Below are positions 8,161 to 16,627 of a stretch of DNA of 52,205 bases, in pieces (position 1 is the stretch's first letter; every line of letters starts with the position of its first letter). The DNA comes from Dehalococcoidia bacterium. GTDB taxonomy: Bacteria; Chloroflexota; Dehalococcoidia; Lucifugimonadales; UBA3495. A program made the translations under genes and the position numbers. Below the pieces are notes generated by a model. It searched no databases. It saw only the letters and a list, made by a program, of their open reading frames with translations, and was not told where the DNA came from. The stretch is taken from assembly GCA_022823505.1 (NCBI GenBank), contig JAJEIA010000024.1, positions 1 through 52,205 on the forward strand. Reading direction: 5' to 3'.

Positions 8161-10050
8161 CTACTGTGTGAGATTGGGAGCGTACTCCAGCGCGGTCAGG
8201 TCCCGCGTTTCGGCGTAGTTCAGGTGCTCGGGCCAGGGTTCCGTGTCCCCACTCAGGGCGAACACCTGGTTCTGGGCATAGAGGCCGACACTCAGGGCGT
8301 TGTCGTACATGAACTTCGCGGCCTCAGCCATGATTGCGTACCGCGCTTCGTTGTCAACGGTACCCTGGGCTTCCGCCATCAGATCCCTGAGGACCGGGTG
8401 GTCGACGCCGAAGTTCCAGGCGGTATCGTGGTTGAAGGCGCCGGACCACCGGTCCAGGGGGTCGACCGCCACGTGGGTGTGCTGGTACGCCTGGTTGTAG
8501 GTCCGCTCCACTATGCTCGGACGGAAGGTCTTGTAGGGCAGGTTCTGCTGGTTGGCCTTGACGCCGATCTGGTCCCACATCTGGGCGATGGCCGAAGTCA
8601 CCTCGAGGTAATTCGAGCCGCCCAGGGGCGTGAGGGTGATCTCAAACCCGTCGGGATAGCCAGCCTCCGCGAGCAGTTGCCGGGCTTTCTCGGGATTGAA
8701 CTCCCACTGCCGGTACTCCGCCGGCAGCTTGTCCAGGTGGAACGACCACGCCGGCAGCGGGTCTGGGATTGCCTCTCCGCTCAGCAGGCTATCCGAGATG
8801 GTCTGGCGGTCGATGGCGATGGACAGGGCAGTTCGAACCTTGGCGGCGTTCTGCCATTCCTCGGATTCTGGGTTCGGGTTGCCGGAAGTCCAAGGCAAAG
8901 TGGGATCGAAGCCGGGGGCTCTTTCAATGTGCTCCGGCGTGCGTGATCCGTCCTCGTTGAGCCCCACGTACCAGTTGCCGTAGAAAGCCATGCTCGCCGC
9001 GCTGCCGCCGGCTATCTTGAACAGACTGGTGCCCGGGACGTCCTTGACTGCGGCGATGGAGTCCAGGTTCATCTCCAGCGCGGTGAGCTGCCCGGTCTGG
9101 AAGTTGGCGACGCGGGTGGATTCCTCGGGAATGTGCTGCCATACCATCTCGGCAAACTCGGGGGTCTGGCGCCAGTGGTCTTCCACCGCGGACCACCGGG
9201 TGAACTGATCGCTCTTGTGCTCCTGGAACTCCCATGGGGCGGTTCCGGACATGTTCCGGCTCGCCTCGTCCACACCCACATCCTCCAGTTGGAGCTTGCT
9301 TATGATGTTGACGTGCGGGAAAGCAAGCAGGCTCAGCGTGTCGTATTGCGGCGTCCCGGTGTTCAGCTCGATGGTGTACTTGTCGATCGCCTTTACCCGA
9401 CCTTCGTCGAGGATATCGGTGACGGTTTTGCCTTCCTTGACGTCTCCGGCGACTCCCCAGATTCTGCGGATATGGGCGTTATAGCCCACCCGGGAGCTTT
9501 TGCCGCCGCTGATCATCATGCTCCAGATGACCCCCTCCGCATCCAGTTCCCCGTAGCCCTTGTGGAACTGGGCGCCTTCCTGCAGCTTGAACGTCCAGGT
9601 GACGTTGTCCGGAGCGACGCTCCATTCCTTGAACAGCCGGGGAACAATCTCACGGTCTTCGTTCATGTGAACGAGGGTCTCCGAGGTGGTGAAACCGTTG
9701 TGGTGATACCCGGCCCCTTCCGTCACCGTCGGGAAAACGTGGAACGGAGGGACCAGGGGCAAACCGAATGTCAAAGTCCCTCTGGGCGCCGTCATGGCCG
9801 AGGTGTCCGGCATGGCCGTCGGTTCGGGCACGGTGGTAGCCGCGACACTTGACTCTCCCGAACTTGGGGCCGCGACGGGAGTGCTTTCCGCCATAGCCGC
9901 GGCGGGAGCGGGCACCTCGGTAGCCTGCGGAACCGCCGGAGCCGCGGCGGGCGCTTCCCCTGCTGTTCCGCAGGCTACCGCGATTACCAGGGCAAGAGCC
10001 AGTGATGCGAAAACGAACAGTCGAGGTGATGGGAGCCGTTGGTGCCTCAT
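8161..10050 (-). CDS. ABC transporter substrate-binding lipoprotein (oligopeptide/SBP_bac_5 type)
   Basis: A 629-residue solute-binding protein of the DppA/OppA class (family 5). The N-terminus has a lipoprotein signal with lipobox ending at C27 (AVAC), then an Ala/Pro-rich linker to about residue 95, then the binding fold (SETLVHMNED, VTWTFKLQEGAQFHKG, typical of this family). It would be membrane-tethered and deliver peptides or similar solutes to a permease. ATG 10050 follows GGAGG by 7 bases; the frame extends to 10188, but the lipoprotein signal fixes the start. No permease or ATPase gene is adjacent, so it is an orphan binding protein here. Confidence 0.88.
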   Translation of the reverse strand: MRHQRLPSPRLFVFASLALALVIAVACGTAGEAPAAAPAVPQATEVPAPAAAMAESTPVAAPSSGESSVAATTVPEPTAMPDTSAMTAPRGTLTFGLPLVPPFHVFPTVTEGAGYHHNGFTTSETLVHMNEDREIVPRLFKEWSVAPDNVTWTFKLQEGAQFHKGYGELDAEGVIWSMMISGGKSSRVGYNAHIRRIWGVAGDVKEGKTVTDILDEGRVKAIDKYTIELNTGTPQYDTLSLLAFPHVNIISKLQLEDVGVDEASRNMSGTAPWEFQEHKSDQFTRWSAVEDHWRQTPEFAEMVWQHIPEESTRVANFQTGQLTALEMNLDSIAAVKDVPGTSLFKIAGGSAASMAFYGNWYVGLNEDGSRTPEHIERAPGFDPTLPWTSGNPNPESEEWQNAAKVRTALSIAIDRQTISDSLLSGEAIPDPLPAWSFHLDKLPAEYRQWEFNPEKARQLLAEAGYPDGFEITLTPLGGSNYLEVTSAIAQMWDQIGVKANQQNLPYKTFRPSIVERTYNQAYQHTHVAVDPLDRWSGAFNHDTAWNFGVDHPVLRDLMAEAQGTVDNEARYAIMAEAAKFMYDNALSVGLYAQNQVFALSGDTEPWPEHLNYAETRDLTALEYAPNLTQ

Positions 10051-10438
10051 GTCAGAACCTCCGAAATCCGAAAAATTGGTGCGCATCAATAGGTCATGCC
10101 ACAGATCGCTCCATACGTACCAATATACGGACGAAAACTCGCTTCTCTTGGGATGTATCGAAAAGATAACCGTAAAATAGACTGCCATACTCTACGAGTC
10201 AATTGGGACACGGTGCGGCATCCTCAGCCGCCGTATGTCAGCTATGGAACATCCCACACCCGCACTGGGAGTACCGCCGGTATCCGGAGGCGCTGTGCGT
10301 CGCCTGGAATGCAGCAGGCAGTACTATCTGCTGTGGGGTTTTGTGGTCCGGCTGATCTGATTCATTGAAATACGAGAGCCGGAGGTGGCCACAACCCCCG
10401 GCCCTCGCAATGAGGAGAGGAAATGTCGTATTGAAGCC
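10051..10438. other. 388-base gap between amt and the binding-protein gene
   Basis: Both flanking genes are on the minus strand. The gap holds the amt terminator (10373-10407) and a minus-strand TATATT at 10127-10122 that could be a weak -10 for the binding protein. I see nothing gene-like in the rest. Confidence 0.5.
10373..10407 (-). terminator. Rho-independent terminator of the amt gene
   Basis: On the minus strand a 12-bp stem with two G-U pairs (GAGGGCCGGGGG with CCTCCGGCTCTC) is followed by a T-rich TATTTC. It begins about 30 bases after the amt stop. Confidence 0.65.
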
Positions 10439-11800
10439 CTAGCTGGTGGCGTACGACTCGGGGTAGGTCTGGATGCCGTGCTCGGAGATGTCCAGCCCCT
10501 GCATCTCTTCCTCTTCGCTGACGCGCACGCCCATGGTGAACTTCAGCAGGAAGAACAGCGCGAAGCCGGTGACCAGCGACCACACGACCACCGCCACCAT
10601 GCTCACGATCTGCGGCACCAGCAGCGACGCGCTGCCGCCCACCAGGCCGCCGTCCTTGGCGAAAATCGCAATGGCCAGCAGGCCCCACAGACCCGTCACG
10701 CCGTGCACGCTGATGGCGCCCACCGGGTCGTCGATCTTGAGGACCCGCTCCATGAGCATCACCGAGCCGTACATGATGGGCGCGGCGATGGCGCCGATGA
10801 CCACGGCGGCCCAGGGATCAACGAAGTTCACGGGCGCGGTGATGCCCACCAGGCCGGCCAGCGCGCCGTTGCACGCCATCAGGATGTCGGCCTTGCCCTT
10901 CACGATCAGCGTTATGTACATTGCCACGACCGCGCCGGTGGCTCCCGACAGCAGCGTGTTGACCGCGTTCAGGCCGATGTCGTCGCCCCAGCCGATGTTG
11001 AAGCCGAACCAGCCGAAGAACAGGATGAAGGTGCCCACCACCACGAAGGGGGTGCTGTGCGCGGGCAGCTCCTGCGCCACGCCGTTGACGAACTTGCCCA
11101 TGCGGGGCCCGACCACCACCGCGCCGGTCAGGGCGACGAATCCGCCCACCGCGTGCACCACGCCGGAACCGGCGTAGTCCAGGGCGCCCATGTTGGCCAG
11201 CCAGCCGCCGCCCCAGACCCAGTGTCCGTAGATGGGGTAGATCAGCGCGGAGACGATGAAGCTGTACGCCAGGTAGGTCTGCAGCTTGGTGCGCTCGGCC
11301 ATGGCCCCCGCGACGATTGTCGCAGCGGTGGCGGCGAACACCATCTGGAAGATCCAGCCCACGTAGTCGCCGGAGGTCAGGAACCAGCCGGTCAGGCCGA
11401 TGAACCCGCCCGCGGTGTCGCCCAGCATGAACGCGAAGCCGAAGGCCCAGAAGCCCAGCGACGCGATGGCGAAGTCCATGAATGACTTGGTGAGGTAGTT
11501 GGTGGTGTTCTTGGAGCGGATCAGACCGGCGCCCAGGAAGGCGAAGCCGGCCTGCATGAAGAAGACCAGGGCGGCGGCGACCACCGTCACTATGTTGTCG
11601 GCGTAGCCGTTGAGCCACTCGGTGGTGGGTCCGTCACCCTGCGCGAAAACCGCGTTGTACGTCGCCAGCAGGCCGATGGCGAACAGGCCGACTGCCAATG
11701 CCAGCAGCGTCCGCCGCAGCGAGAATGGGTACTCCCGCACCGCGGCGACGCTGTGAGTAAGCACTCCGTTGCCTAAGATTGATTTCGTGGCCGATATCAT
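10439..11800 (-). CDS. amt: Ammonium transporter Amt
   Basis: A 453-residue Amt/Rh-family channel that takes up ammonium at the cytoplasmic membrane. An N-terminal hydrophobic segment ending VFAQ (about residues 30-53) looks like a signal peptide, followed by about eleven membrane helices. The twin-histidine pore is present as H216 (GSGVVHAVGG) and H366 (ISVHGVTGLWG), and the conserved Asp is D208 (LDYAGSG). The cytoplasmic tail (SEEEEMQGLD) is the usual regulatory C-terminus. ATG 11800 has AAGGAGG 6 bases upstream. No PII (glnK) gene accompanies it, although amt is often paired with one. A good terminator follows. Confidence 0.95.
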   Translation of the reverse strand: MISATKSILGNGVLTHSVAAVREYPFSLRRTLLALAVGLFAIGLLATYNAVFAQGDGPTTEWLNGYADNIVTVVAAALVFFMQAGFAFLGAGLIRSKNTTNYLTKSFMDFAIASLGFWAFGFAFMLGDTAGGFIGLTGWFLTSGDYVGWIFQMVFAATAATIVAGAMAERTKLQTYLAYSFIVSALIYPIYGHWVWGGGWLANMGALDYAGSGVVHAVGGFVALTGAVVVGPRMGKFVNGVAQELPAHSTPFVVVGTFILFFGWFGFNIGWGDDIGLNAVNTLLSGATGAVVAMYITLIVKGKADILMACNGALAGLVGITAPVNFVDPWAAVVIGAIAAPIMYGSVMLMERVLKIDDPVGAISVHGVTGLWGLLAIAIFAKDGGLVGGSASLLVPQIVSMVAVVVWSLVTGFALFFLLKFTMGVRVSEEEEMQGLDISEHGIQTYPESYATS

Positions 11801-12040
11801 GTGTGCCTCCTTCCGAATTTGAGGCGTCGTCACGCAGCGTGTGACCTGAACACTGTGGACCGGCGTCCCGTTGGTATGTGACGAGCCGTAGATTAGTGAC
11901 AGGGTGTTAACCGTCCGTTGCGCGGCGATTAAAAAGTTATTGCGAATGCGTTACTTTTATGTTTCGCGGCTGGCCGTAATGTACCGAGCCTTTAGATCGG
12001 CGCTGGCCGGCGGGTGGGCTCGGGAGCGGCAAGTTCCTTG

Positions 12041-12049
12041 TGCTATGCT
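12041..12049 (+). promoter_or_regulatory. Extended -10 promoter for hepT-mntA
   Basis: TGCTATGCT, followed by GG as in several other promoters of this window. No -35 is seen. The rest of the 299-base stretch from 11801 to here has an AT-rich patch around 11930-11960 and no gene. Confidence 0.45.
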
Positions 12050-12099
12050 GGCCTCCGTCACCATGCCAACAACCGCTCGATCGCGCGTTCGCCGTCCCC

Positions 12100-12513
12100 G
12101 TGGAAACCGAACTAGACATTGCAGTCTTCCGAAACGCCCTGGCTCGTTTGGACGAAGCTTTGCTGGAGCGTCAGGCCCAGCCCCACAGCAGTTTCATTCG
12201 AGATTCCGTAATCCTGCGATTTACCGTTGCGTTCGAAGCAGCAGTTTCCGTCCTCGGACGGTACCTCCAACATGTAGCAGGTGTACGCGACACCAACCGC
12301 ATGTCTCCGCGACGCCGTCTCCGCGAAGCCGCGGATCTCGGGTTGATTTCCGAATGCGCGAATTGGATGGAGCATGTGAACAACCGAAACCGGACGGTTC
12401 ACGCGTACAGCGAACCGATGGCGGAAGCTATCGCCCGACGAATCCCCGGATTTGCCGCCGATGCGCGAGCGCTCTTGACTGCCATAGAGCGGGGGATAGC
12501 CGATGGCGGATGA
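12100..12513 (+). CDS. hepT: HEPN protein, HepT-like (nucleotidyltransferase partner)
   Basis: About 137 residues, of the HI0074/HepT family, which forms helical dimers with a minimal nucleotidyltransferase. The diagnostic HepT motif R-x4-H-x-Y is complete (R96 to H101 and Y103 in RNRTVHAY). In characterised systems this motif carries the RNase residues and the tyrosine that MntA AMPylates. The segment FIRDSVILRFTVAFEAA matches the family core. The start is uncertain: GTG 12100 begins where family similarity begins, but no ribosome site precedes it. It overlaps mntA by 11 bases, giving the usual hepT-mntA toxin-antitoxin order. Confidence 0.8.
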   Translation: METELDIAVFRNALARLDEALLERQAQPHSSFIRDSVILRFTVAFEAAVSVLGRYLQHVAGVRDTNRMSPRRRLREAADLGLISECANWMEHVNNRNRTVHAYSEPMAEAIARRIPGFAADARALLTAIERGIADGG

Positions 12514-12820
12514 CGCAGCGCGCGCTATCGACCTGCCGAAAGCGCATCAACAGCTGGTCCTGGAAATCATCCGCCGGCGTTTGCCGGATGCCACGATATG
12601 GGTGTACGGGTCGCGGGCCAAGGGCCGCGCCCGCCGTTACTCCGACCTGGATCTGATGCTGGACAATCGGGGCAAGGGCATCCCCGGGTCCGTAATGGGA
12701 AGCTTGGACGAGGACTTCGACGAATCCGACCTGCCCATCATCGTGGAACTCCGTGACATGGCGGAAACCGACGCGGCGTTCCTGGATCGGATACGAAAGG
12801 ATTTCCTGTTGCTGGAATAA
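12503..12820 (+). CDS. mntA: MntA-like minimal nucleotidyltransferase (antitoxin)
   Basis: A 105-residue minimal nucleotidyltransferase. The catalytic signature GS-x10-DxD is exact: G36-S37, then D48 and D50 (GSRAKGRARRYSDLDL). The usual third carboxylate appears as E82 (IIVELRD). In known pairs MntA neutralises HepT by adding AMP units to its tyrosine. It overlaps hepT, so the two are translated together. The pair is probably a toxin-antitoxin module acting in the cytoplasm; whether it defends against phage or only persists selfishly is unknown. Confidence 0.85.
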   Translation: MADDAARAIDLPKAHQQLVLEIIRRRLPDATIWVYGSRAKGRARRYSDLDLMLDNRGKGIPGSVMGSLDEDFDESDLPIIVELRDMAETDAAFLDRIRKDFLLLE

Positions 12821-12851
12821 ATCCCAACCTGAGAGCGCGCGATCCGCTGTG

Positions 12852-12857
12852 TATAAT
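12852..12857 (+). promoter_or_regulatory. -10 box upstream of the sulfurtransferase
   Basis: A consensus TATAAT, preceded by TGTG, lies 83 bases before the ATG at 12941 and just after the mntA stop. No clear -35 is seen. Confidence 0.45.
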
Positions 12858-12940
12858 GAGCCAGCCGGCCGCGAAGGCCGGAGATGACAGACAACGAAAC
12901 ACCGTCCCAACCGCAATTCCCAATAAGGAGAGGTGTAACC

Positions 12941-13789
12941 ATGGCTGAATACGCGCATCCCGAATCGTTGGTGACCACAGAATGGGTGGCTGAGCACGGC
13001 GGCGACGCCAACGTGCGGCTGGTGGAAGTCGACGTCGACACTTCCGCCTACGAGCAGGGCCACATCGCCGGCGCCGTCACCTGGAACTGGCAGAGCCAGC
13101 TTCAGCAGAACGTCGCACGGGACATCGTCTCCCGCGGCGAGATGGAAGCGCTGCTGAGCGGCAGCGGCATTGGTCCCGATACCACGATCATCCTGTACGG
13201 CGACAACAACAACTGGTTTGCCGCCTGGGCCTTCTGGCAGCTGCGCTACTACGGACACCAGGACGTGAAACTGATGAACGGCGGACGCGCCCTGTGGCTG
13301 GCGGAGAACCGGCCTACCACCACCGACGTGCCGTCCTACGCCGCCACCAGCTACGGCATCACCACGGAGAACACCGACCTGCGCGCCCTGCGGGACTACG
13401 TGCTGCAGGCCGTGAACAGCAGCAGCCACTCTTTGGTCGACGTGCGCTCGCCCGACGAGTTCTCCGGCGCGCTGAACGCCCCGCCGAACCTGCCCCAGGA
13501 AGGCTCCCAGCGCAACGGCCACATTCCCGGCGCGGCCAACATACCATGGGGGCAGGCGGTCAACGAGGACGGCACCTTCAAGTCCGCCGACGAGCTGAGC
13601 GCCCTCTACGGCGACAAGGGTGTGGACGGCAGCCGCGAGACCATTGCCTACTGCCGGATCGGCGAGCGGTCATCCCACACCTGGTTCGTGCTCAGTGAGC
13701 TGCTCGGCTACGACAACGTGCGCAACTACGACGGCTCCTGGACCGAATGGGGCAGCATCGTCGGCGCGCCGATTGAGCGGGACGTGTAG
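12941..13789 (+). CDS. Thiosulfate sulfurtransferase (two-domain rhodanese)
   Basis: A 282-residue tandem rhodanese that moves sulfane sulfur from thiosulfate to cyanide or another thiol acceptor. The inactive N-terminal domain holds EVDVDTSAYEQGHIAGA and the active C-terminal domain holds C238 in YCRIGERSSHTWF. Both are very close to the actinobacterial CysA-type enzymes, including the ending NYDGSWTEWG. ATG 12941 follows AAGGAGAGG. The longer frame from 12884 lacks a ribosome site. It is transcribed alone and ends at a hairpin shared with the convergent toxin gene. Confidence 0.92.
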   Translation: MAEYAHPESLVTTEWVAEHGGDANVRLVEVDVDTSAYEQGHIAGAVTWNWQSQLQQNVARDIVSRGEMEALLSGSGIGPDTTIILYGDNNNWFAAWAFWQLRYYGHQDVKLMNGGRALWLAENRPTTTDVPSYAATSYGITTENTDLRALRDYVLQAVNSSSHSLVDVRSPDEFSGALNAPPNLPQEGSQRNGHIPGAANIPWGQAVNEDGTFKSADELSALYGDKGVDGSRETIAYCRIGERSSHTWFVLSELLGYDNVRNYDGSWTEWGSIVGAPIERDV

Positions 13790-13815
13790 CCGGACATACT
13801 AACTATGCATCCACG

Positions 13816-13841
13816 TAGGGGCGAATGATTATTCGCCCCTA
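13816..13841. terminator. Hairpin between convergent genes
   Basis: A perfect 11-bp stem, TAGGGGCGAAT (13816-13826) with ATTCGCCCCTA (13831-13841), with loop GATT. The right arm contains the stop codon of the minus-strand toxin gene, so the hairpin can end transcription in both directions. Confidence 0.55.
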
Positions 13842-14156
13842 TTCGCTGTGCCGTATCTGTATCGTCCATACGCCGGGCGGCCATTCGTCCCAAGCCTTGA
13901 CGCTGTCGATGATGAATTGAGCTTCCACTTCATCCGGAACATCATCGTGAATCCGGAACAGGAGGACTCCATAGGGTGCCGGCATCCCTCGGAGGCGCAC
14001 TAACTCTCCGTAGTCGGTGTCATAGGTAATCAGGGTCCGTCGTTCCCGCGTCGCCAACTCCAGCAGGTCGTGGTCCGGGTCGCTGGGGTTGGTATCGCGA
14101 ACCCAACGTACATCGTGGCGGGCAGCCCGCAGCCCATCGACTACCAGACTCACCAT
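13839..14156 (-). CDS. DUF5615 PIN-like toxin
   Basis: About 105 residues of the DUF5615 family, PIN-like nucleases usually paired with DUF433 antitoxins. Visible motifs are RHDVRWVRDTNPSDPDHDLL and LITYDTDYGELV, which carry the acidic metal-site residues. The first acidic motif (I-L-A-D-E-N) lies in the same frame but upstream of the first ATG (14156), in codons 14174-14157. The real start may therefore be a non-standard ATA or CTG there, or the gene has lost its start codon. It overlaps the end of the double DUF433 gene and is translated after it. Confidence 0.72.
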   Translation of the reverse strand: MVSLVVDGLRAARHDVRWVRDTNPSDPDHDLLELATRERRTLITYDTDYGELVRLRGMPAPYGVLLFRIHDDVPDEVEAQFIIDSVKAWDEWPPGVWTIQIRHSE

Positions 14157-14722
14157 ATTTTCATCGGCCAGTATCCTCCCGATCTGCGCAGTTCGTCGGC
14201 ATCCATCAAGGCATTCAAATCGGCCCAGGTAAAGTTGGACAGTTTCGCCCCCGTCGCTTTGTACTTCGCGCAGGCGTCAACGTCCTCCACCCGGATGTGC
14301 GGATACCTGCGAACGATGTCCGCTGCGGTACGCCCTCCCCGCAGCAGATCCGTCACCAGTTCCACCGAAATCCGCGTATTCACGATCACCGGCTTGCCGC
14401 CCAATCTCCCGGGAACGCATTCGATACGGTCGCGCCAATCGGCAACCTCCTCCGGCGTCCGCTTCGGGGTTTTCCTGACGAACTCTGCGTATTCGCGTTC
14501 CCGCTGCTCTTCCCCGTAGCGGCGGCAAGCCTCGACGTCCGCCTCCGTAACGTGGAGGTAGTTGTCGATGATGGCTTCGAGGGTATATCCCCTCCACAGC
14601 AGTTGGTTCACCAGCGCCACGGCGATGCCGGTGCCTCTGATGGTCGGCTTGCCATCCAGTATTTCCGGATCGCAGACAATCCGCTGCCAGTCGGCGGGCG
14701 GGTCTTGTTTCGGCGCGGTCAT
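14150..14722 (-). CDS. Antitoxin with two fused DUF433 domains
   Basis: A 190-residue protein made of two DUF433 (VapB-like, helix-turn-helix) domains: residues about 14-69 (DPEILDGKPTIRGTGI, ending DVEACRRY) and about 99-154 (GRLGGKPVIVNTRISV, ending DVDACAKY). A charged linker joins them, and a short tail (LMDADELRR) may be the toxin-binding part. DUF433 antitoxins are normally single-domain, about 75-80 residues, as at 49877-50116. ATG 14722 has GGGAGA upstream. It likely neutralises the overlapping DUF5615 toxin and represses its own promoter through the ATGCAAT boxes. Confidence 0.82.
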   Translation of the reverse strand: MTAPKQDPPADWQRIVCDPEILDGKPTIRGTGIAVALVNQLLWRGYTLEAIIDNYLHVTEADVEACRRYGEEQREREYAEFVRKTPKRTPEEVADWRDRIECVPGRLGGKPVIVNTRISVELVTDLLRGGRTAADIVRRYPHIRVEDVDACAKYKATGAKLSNFTWADLNALMDADELRRSGGYWPMKIW

Positions 14723-14742
14723 GGCAGCGGTCTCCCGTAGGT

Positions 14743-14778
14743 ATGCAATGGGCCTAATTGCATTGTACCCGATGCAAT
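14743..14778. promoter_or_regulatory. Triple ATGCAAT operator over the DUF433/DUF5615 promoter
   Basis: There are three exact 7-base boxes: ATGCAAT (14743-14749), ATTGCAT (14757-14763) and ATGCAAT (14772-14778). The gaps of 7 and 8 bases make two overlapping inverted repeats. A minus-strand -10 (TACAAT, 14767-14762) lies between the second and third boxes, so bound protein would block transcription of the toxin-antitoxin pair. Confidence 0.65.
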
Positions 14779-14844
14779 AGACATCCCCGGCGGGCCGGGC
14801 TAGACTGCTCGTGACACAGGATACTTAACCGCAGAGGAGCCAAA

Positions 14845-15921
14845 ATGGCCGAATACAACCTGGCCGTCATCGCCGGCGACGGCATCGGGCCGGAGGTTAT
14901 AGCCGAAGGACGCAAGGTGCTGGACGCCGTTGCCGCGCAGACCGACGGACTTTCCTTCCGCGCCACCGAGTACCCGTGGGGCAGCGACTACTACCGTGAG
15001 ACCGGCCGCATGATGCCCGAGGACGGGCTGGAGCAACTTTCCTCCAGCGACGCGGTCCTGTTCGGTGCGGTGGGCGATCCGAACATTCCCGACCACGTGA
15101 CCCTGCAGGGTCTGCTGCTGCCCATGCGCCGGGCGTTCGACCAGGCCATCTGCGTACGGCCGGCCGTGCTGTTTCCCGGCGTTGAGTCGCCCGTCGCTGG
15201 CAAAGCCGCCGGCGACGTGGACATGGTCATCTTCCGCGAGAACACCGAGGGTGAGTACGCCCCCGTGGGCGGCCGGCTGTACGCCGGCACGGCCCATGAA
15301 ACCGTCATCCAGAGCGGGATTTTCACGCGGCGCGGCACGGAACGGATCATCCGCGCCGCCTTTGAGCACAGCGTCCGTCGCGGCGGCAGGAACAAGGTGA
15401 CCTCGGTGACCAAGTCCAACGCCCAGGCGTTCAGCATGGTGTTTTGGGATGAGGTGTTTGAGGACGTGGCGGCGGAGTATCCCCAGGTGCAAACCGAATC
15501 GCTGCTGGTGGACCGGGCGGCCATGGACCTGGTGCGATGGCCGGAGGACTTCGATGTGATCGTGGCGTCGAACCTGTTCGCCGACATTCTGTCCGACATC
15601 GCCGCCGTGGTCACCGGCAGCATGGGACTGGCGCCCAGCGCCAACATCAACCCGGAGGGCACGTTCCCGTCGATGTTCGAGCCGGTCCACGGCGCGGCCT
15701 TCGACATCACCGGGAAGAGCCTGGCCAACCCGCTGGCCACGATCTTCGCGGTCGCCATGATGCTGGACCACCTCGGAGAGTCTGCAGCGGCTGACCGGGT
15801 AAACGCGGCAGCGCTGCAGACGCTGAACGAGCGCAGGGTCGTCACCGGAGACCTGGGCGGCAACGCCAGCACGCAGCAGGTGGGCGACGAGGTGGTGCGT
15901 TTGCTGGAGACCTCCAGTTAG
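14845..15921 (+). CDS. Tartrate/D-malate dehydrogenase (isopropylmalate-dehydrogenase family)
   Basis: A 358-residue NAD-dependent beta-decarboxylating dehydrogenase. The family frame is clear (AGDGIGPEVIAEG, FRENTEGEY, EPVHGAAFDITGK). The segment YPWGSDYYRETGRMMPEDGL with GVESPVAGKAAGD is typical of tartrate dehydrogenase/D-malate dehydrogenase (TtuC/DmlA) rather than LeuB or isocitrate dehydrogenase, and no leucine genes are nearby. It would oxidise D-malate, tartrate or 3-alkylmalate in the cytoplasm. ATG 14845 follows AGAGGAG. It heads a plus-strand run in which the next gene begins 34 bases downstream. Confidence 0.85.
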   Translation: MAEYNLAVIAGDGIGPEVIAEGRKVLDAVAAQTDGLSFRATEYPWGSDYYRETGRMMPEDGLEQLSSSDAVLFGAVGDPNIPDHVTLQGLLLPMRRAFDQAICVRPAVLFPGVESPVAGKAAGDVDMVIFRENTEGEYAPVGGRLYAGTAHETVIQSGIFTRRGTERIIRAAFEHSVRRGGRNKVTSVTKSNAQAFSMVFWDEVFEDVAAEYPQVQTESLLVDRAAMDLVRWPEDFDVIVASNLFADILSDIAAVVTGSMGLAPSANINPEGTFPSMFEPVHGAAFDITGKSLANPLATIFAVAMMLDHLGESAAADRVNAAALQTLNERRVVTGDLGGNASTQQVGDEVVRLLETSS

Positions 15922-15955
15922 GTGACCGGCGATTTCAACGGCGAGGTGAGCGGCA

Positions 15956-16573
15956 ATGGGCATGAGATGGGAACGGCAGGAGTTCAACCTGCCCGAAGAT
16001 CACGGCTGGACGGCGAAGCCCGGCAACCGCGTCTTCGTGGCGAACCAGGGAGCGGTTCGATTCGAGGTGCCGAACACCTGGATCCTGGACATCCCCAAGG
16101 GTTCCCGGTCCTTCCTGTTCTACGACCGGAAACCGGAGGCGGACGCCGACATTCGGCTTGACGTGCGCGTGATGCCGCTGGCGGCCGCCCGGCCCGACGT
16201 GGACTGGTCGCAGTTGCAGCCCTGGGACGAGCCGCCCATCGCTGACTGGCTGAAAAAGAACCTCGCCACCGACGAGCGCGTCCCCACCCGGGTCGGCAAC
16301 CCCCTCACGCTGCGGTTGGACGGCACCACCATCGTGTGGGCCGAGATGGACTTCATCGACCCGGTGGAAAAACGCCCGGCCCACACCCGGCTGTGCTACG
16401 CGATGAAGACCCAGGCGGCGCTGCTGGCAATGATCGCCATGGACTACTGGGACGATCACGCCGACCGCGCCAAGGCCGCCTGGAACGATATTCTCGGAAC
16501 CCTGAAGGTGGGCGAGTTCATCGAAAGCCCCTTCCGCGGCCCGGATCGCCGTTCTCGACGGAAACCGCGATAA
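15956..16573 (+). CDS. Conserved hypothetical protein
   Basis: A 205-residue soluble protein that I do not recognise. It has a mixed alpha/beta look with conserved-looking blocks (RFEVPNTWILDIPKGSRSFLFY, in part, and YAMKTQAALLAMIAMDYWDDHADRA) and a basic tail. There is no signal peptide and no catalytic motif. ATG 15956 has GAGGTGAG 5 bases upstream, a good ribosome site. It lies 34 bases after the dehydrogenase and about 54 before the M20 hydrolase on the same strand, so it is probably co-transcribed with both. Confidence 0.65.
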   Translation: MGMRWERQEFNLPEDHGWTAKPGNRVFVANQGAVRFEVPNTWILDIPKGSRSFLFYDRKPEADADIRLDVRVMPLAAARPDVDWSQLQPWDEPPIADWLKKNLATDERVPTRVGNPLTLRLDGTTIVWAEMDFIDPVEKRPAHTRLCYAMKTQAALLAMIAMDYWDDHADRAKAAWNDILGTLKVGEFIESPFRGPDRRSRRKPR

Positions 16574-16627
16574 ACACGTCAGTAACCATTGACACCCGAT
16601 CACAACCACGGGACAACGGCAGGCAAC

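Noticed and set aside
10385-11485. 366-codon plus-strand frame over amt
   Set aside because: Antisense to a full Amt transporter; histidine- and glutamine-rich composition is a GC artefact.
12040-12100. Upstream ATG (12040) as start of hepT
   Set aside because: It lies on the extended -10 box and its first 20 residues do not look like the family.
14800-15987. 395-codon minus-strand frame over the tartrate/malate-type dehydrogenase
   Set aside because: Shadow of a recognisable enzyme; no family match.
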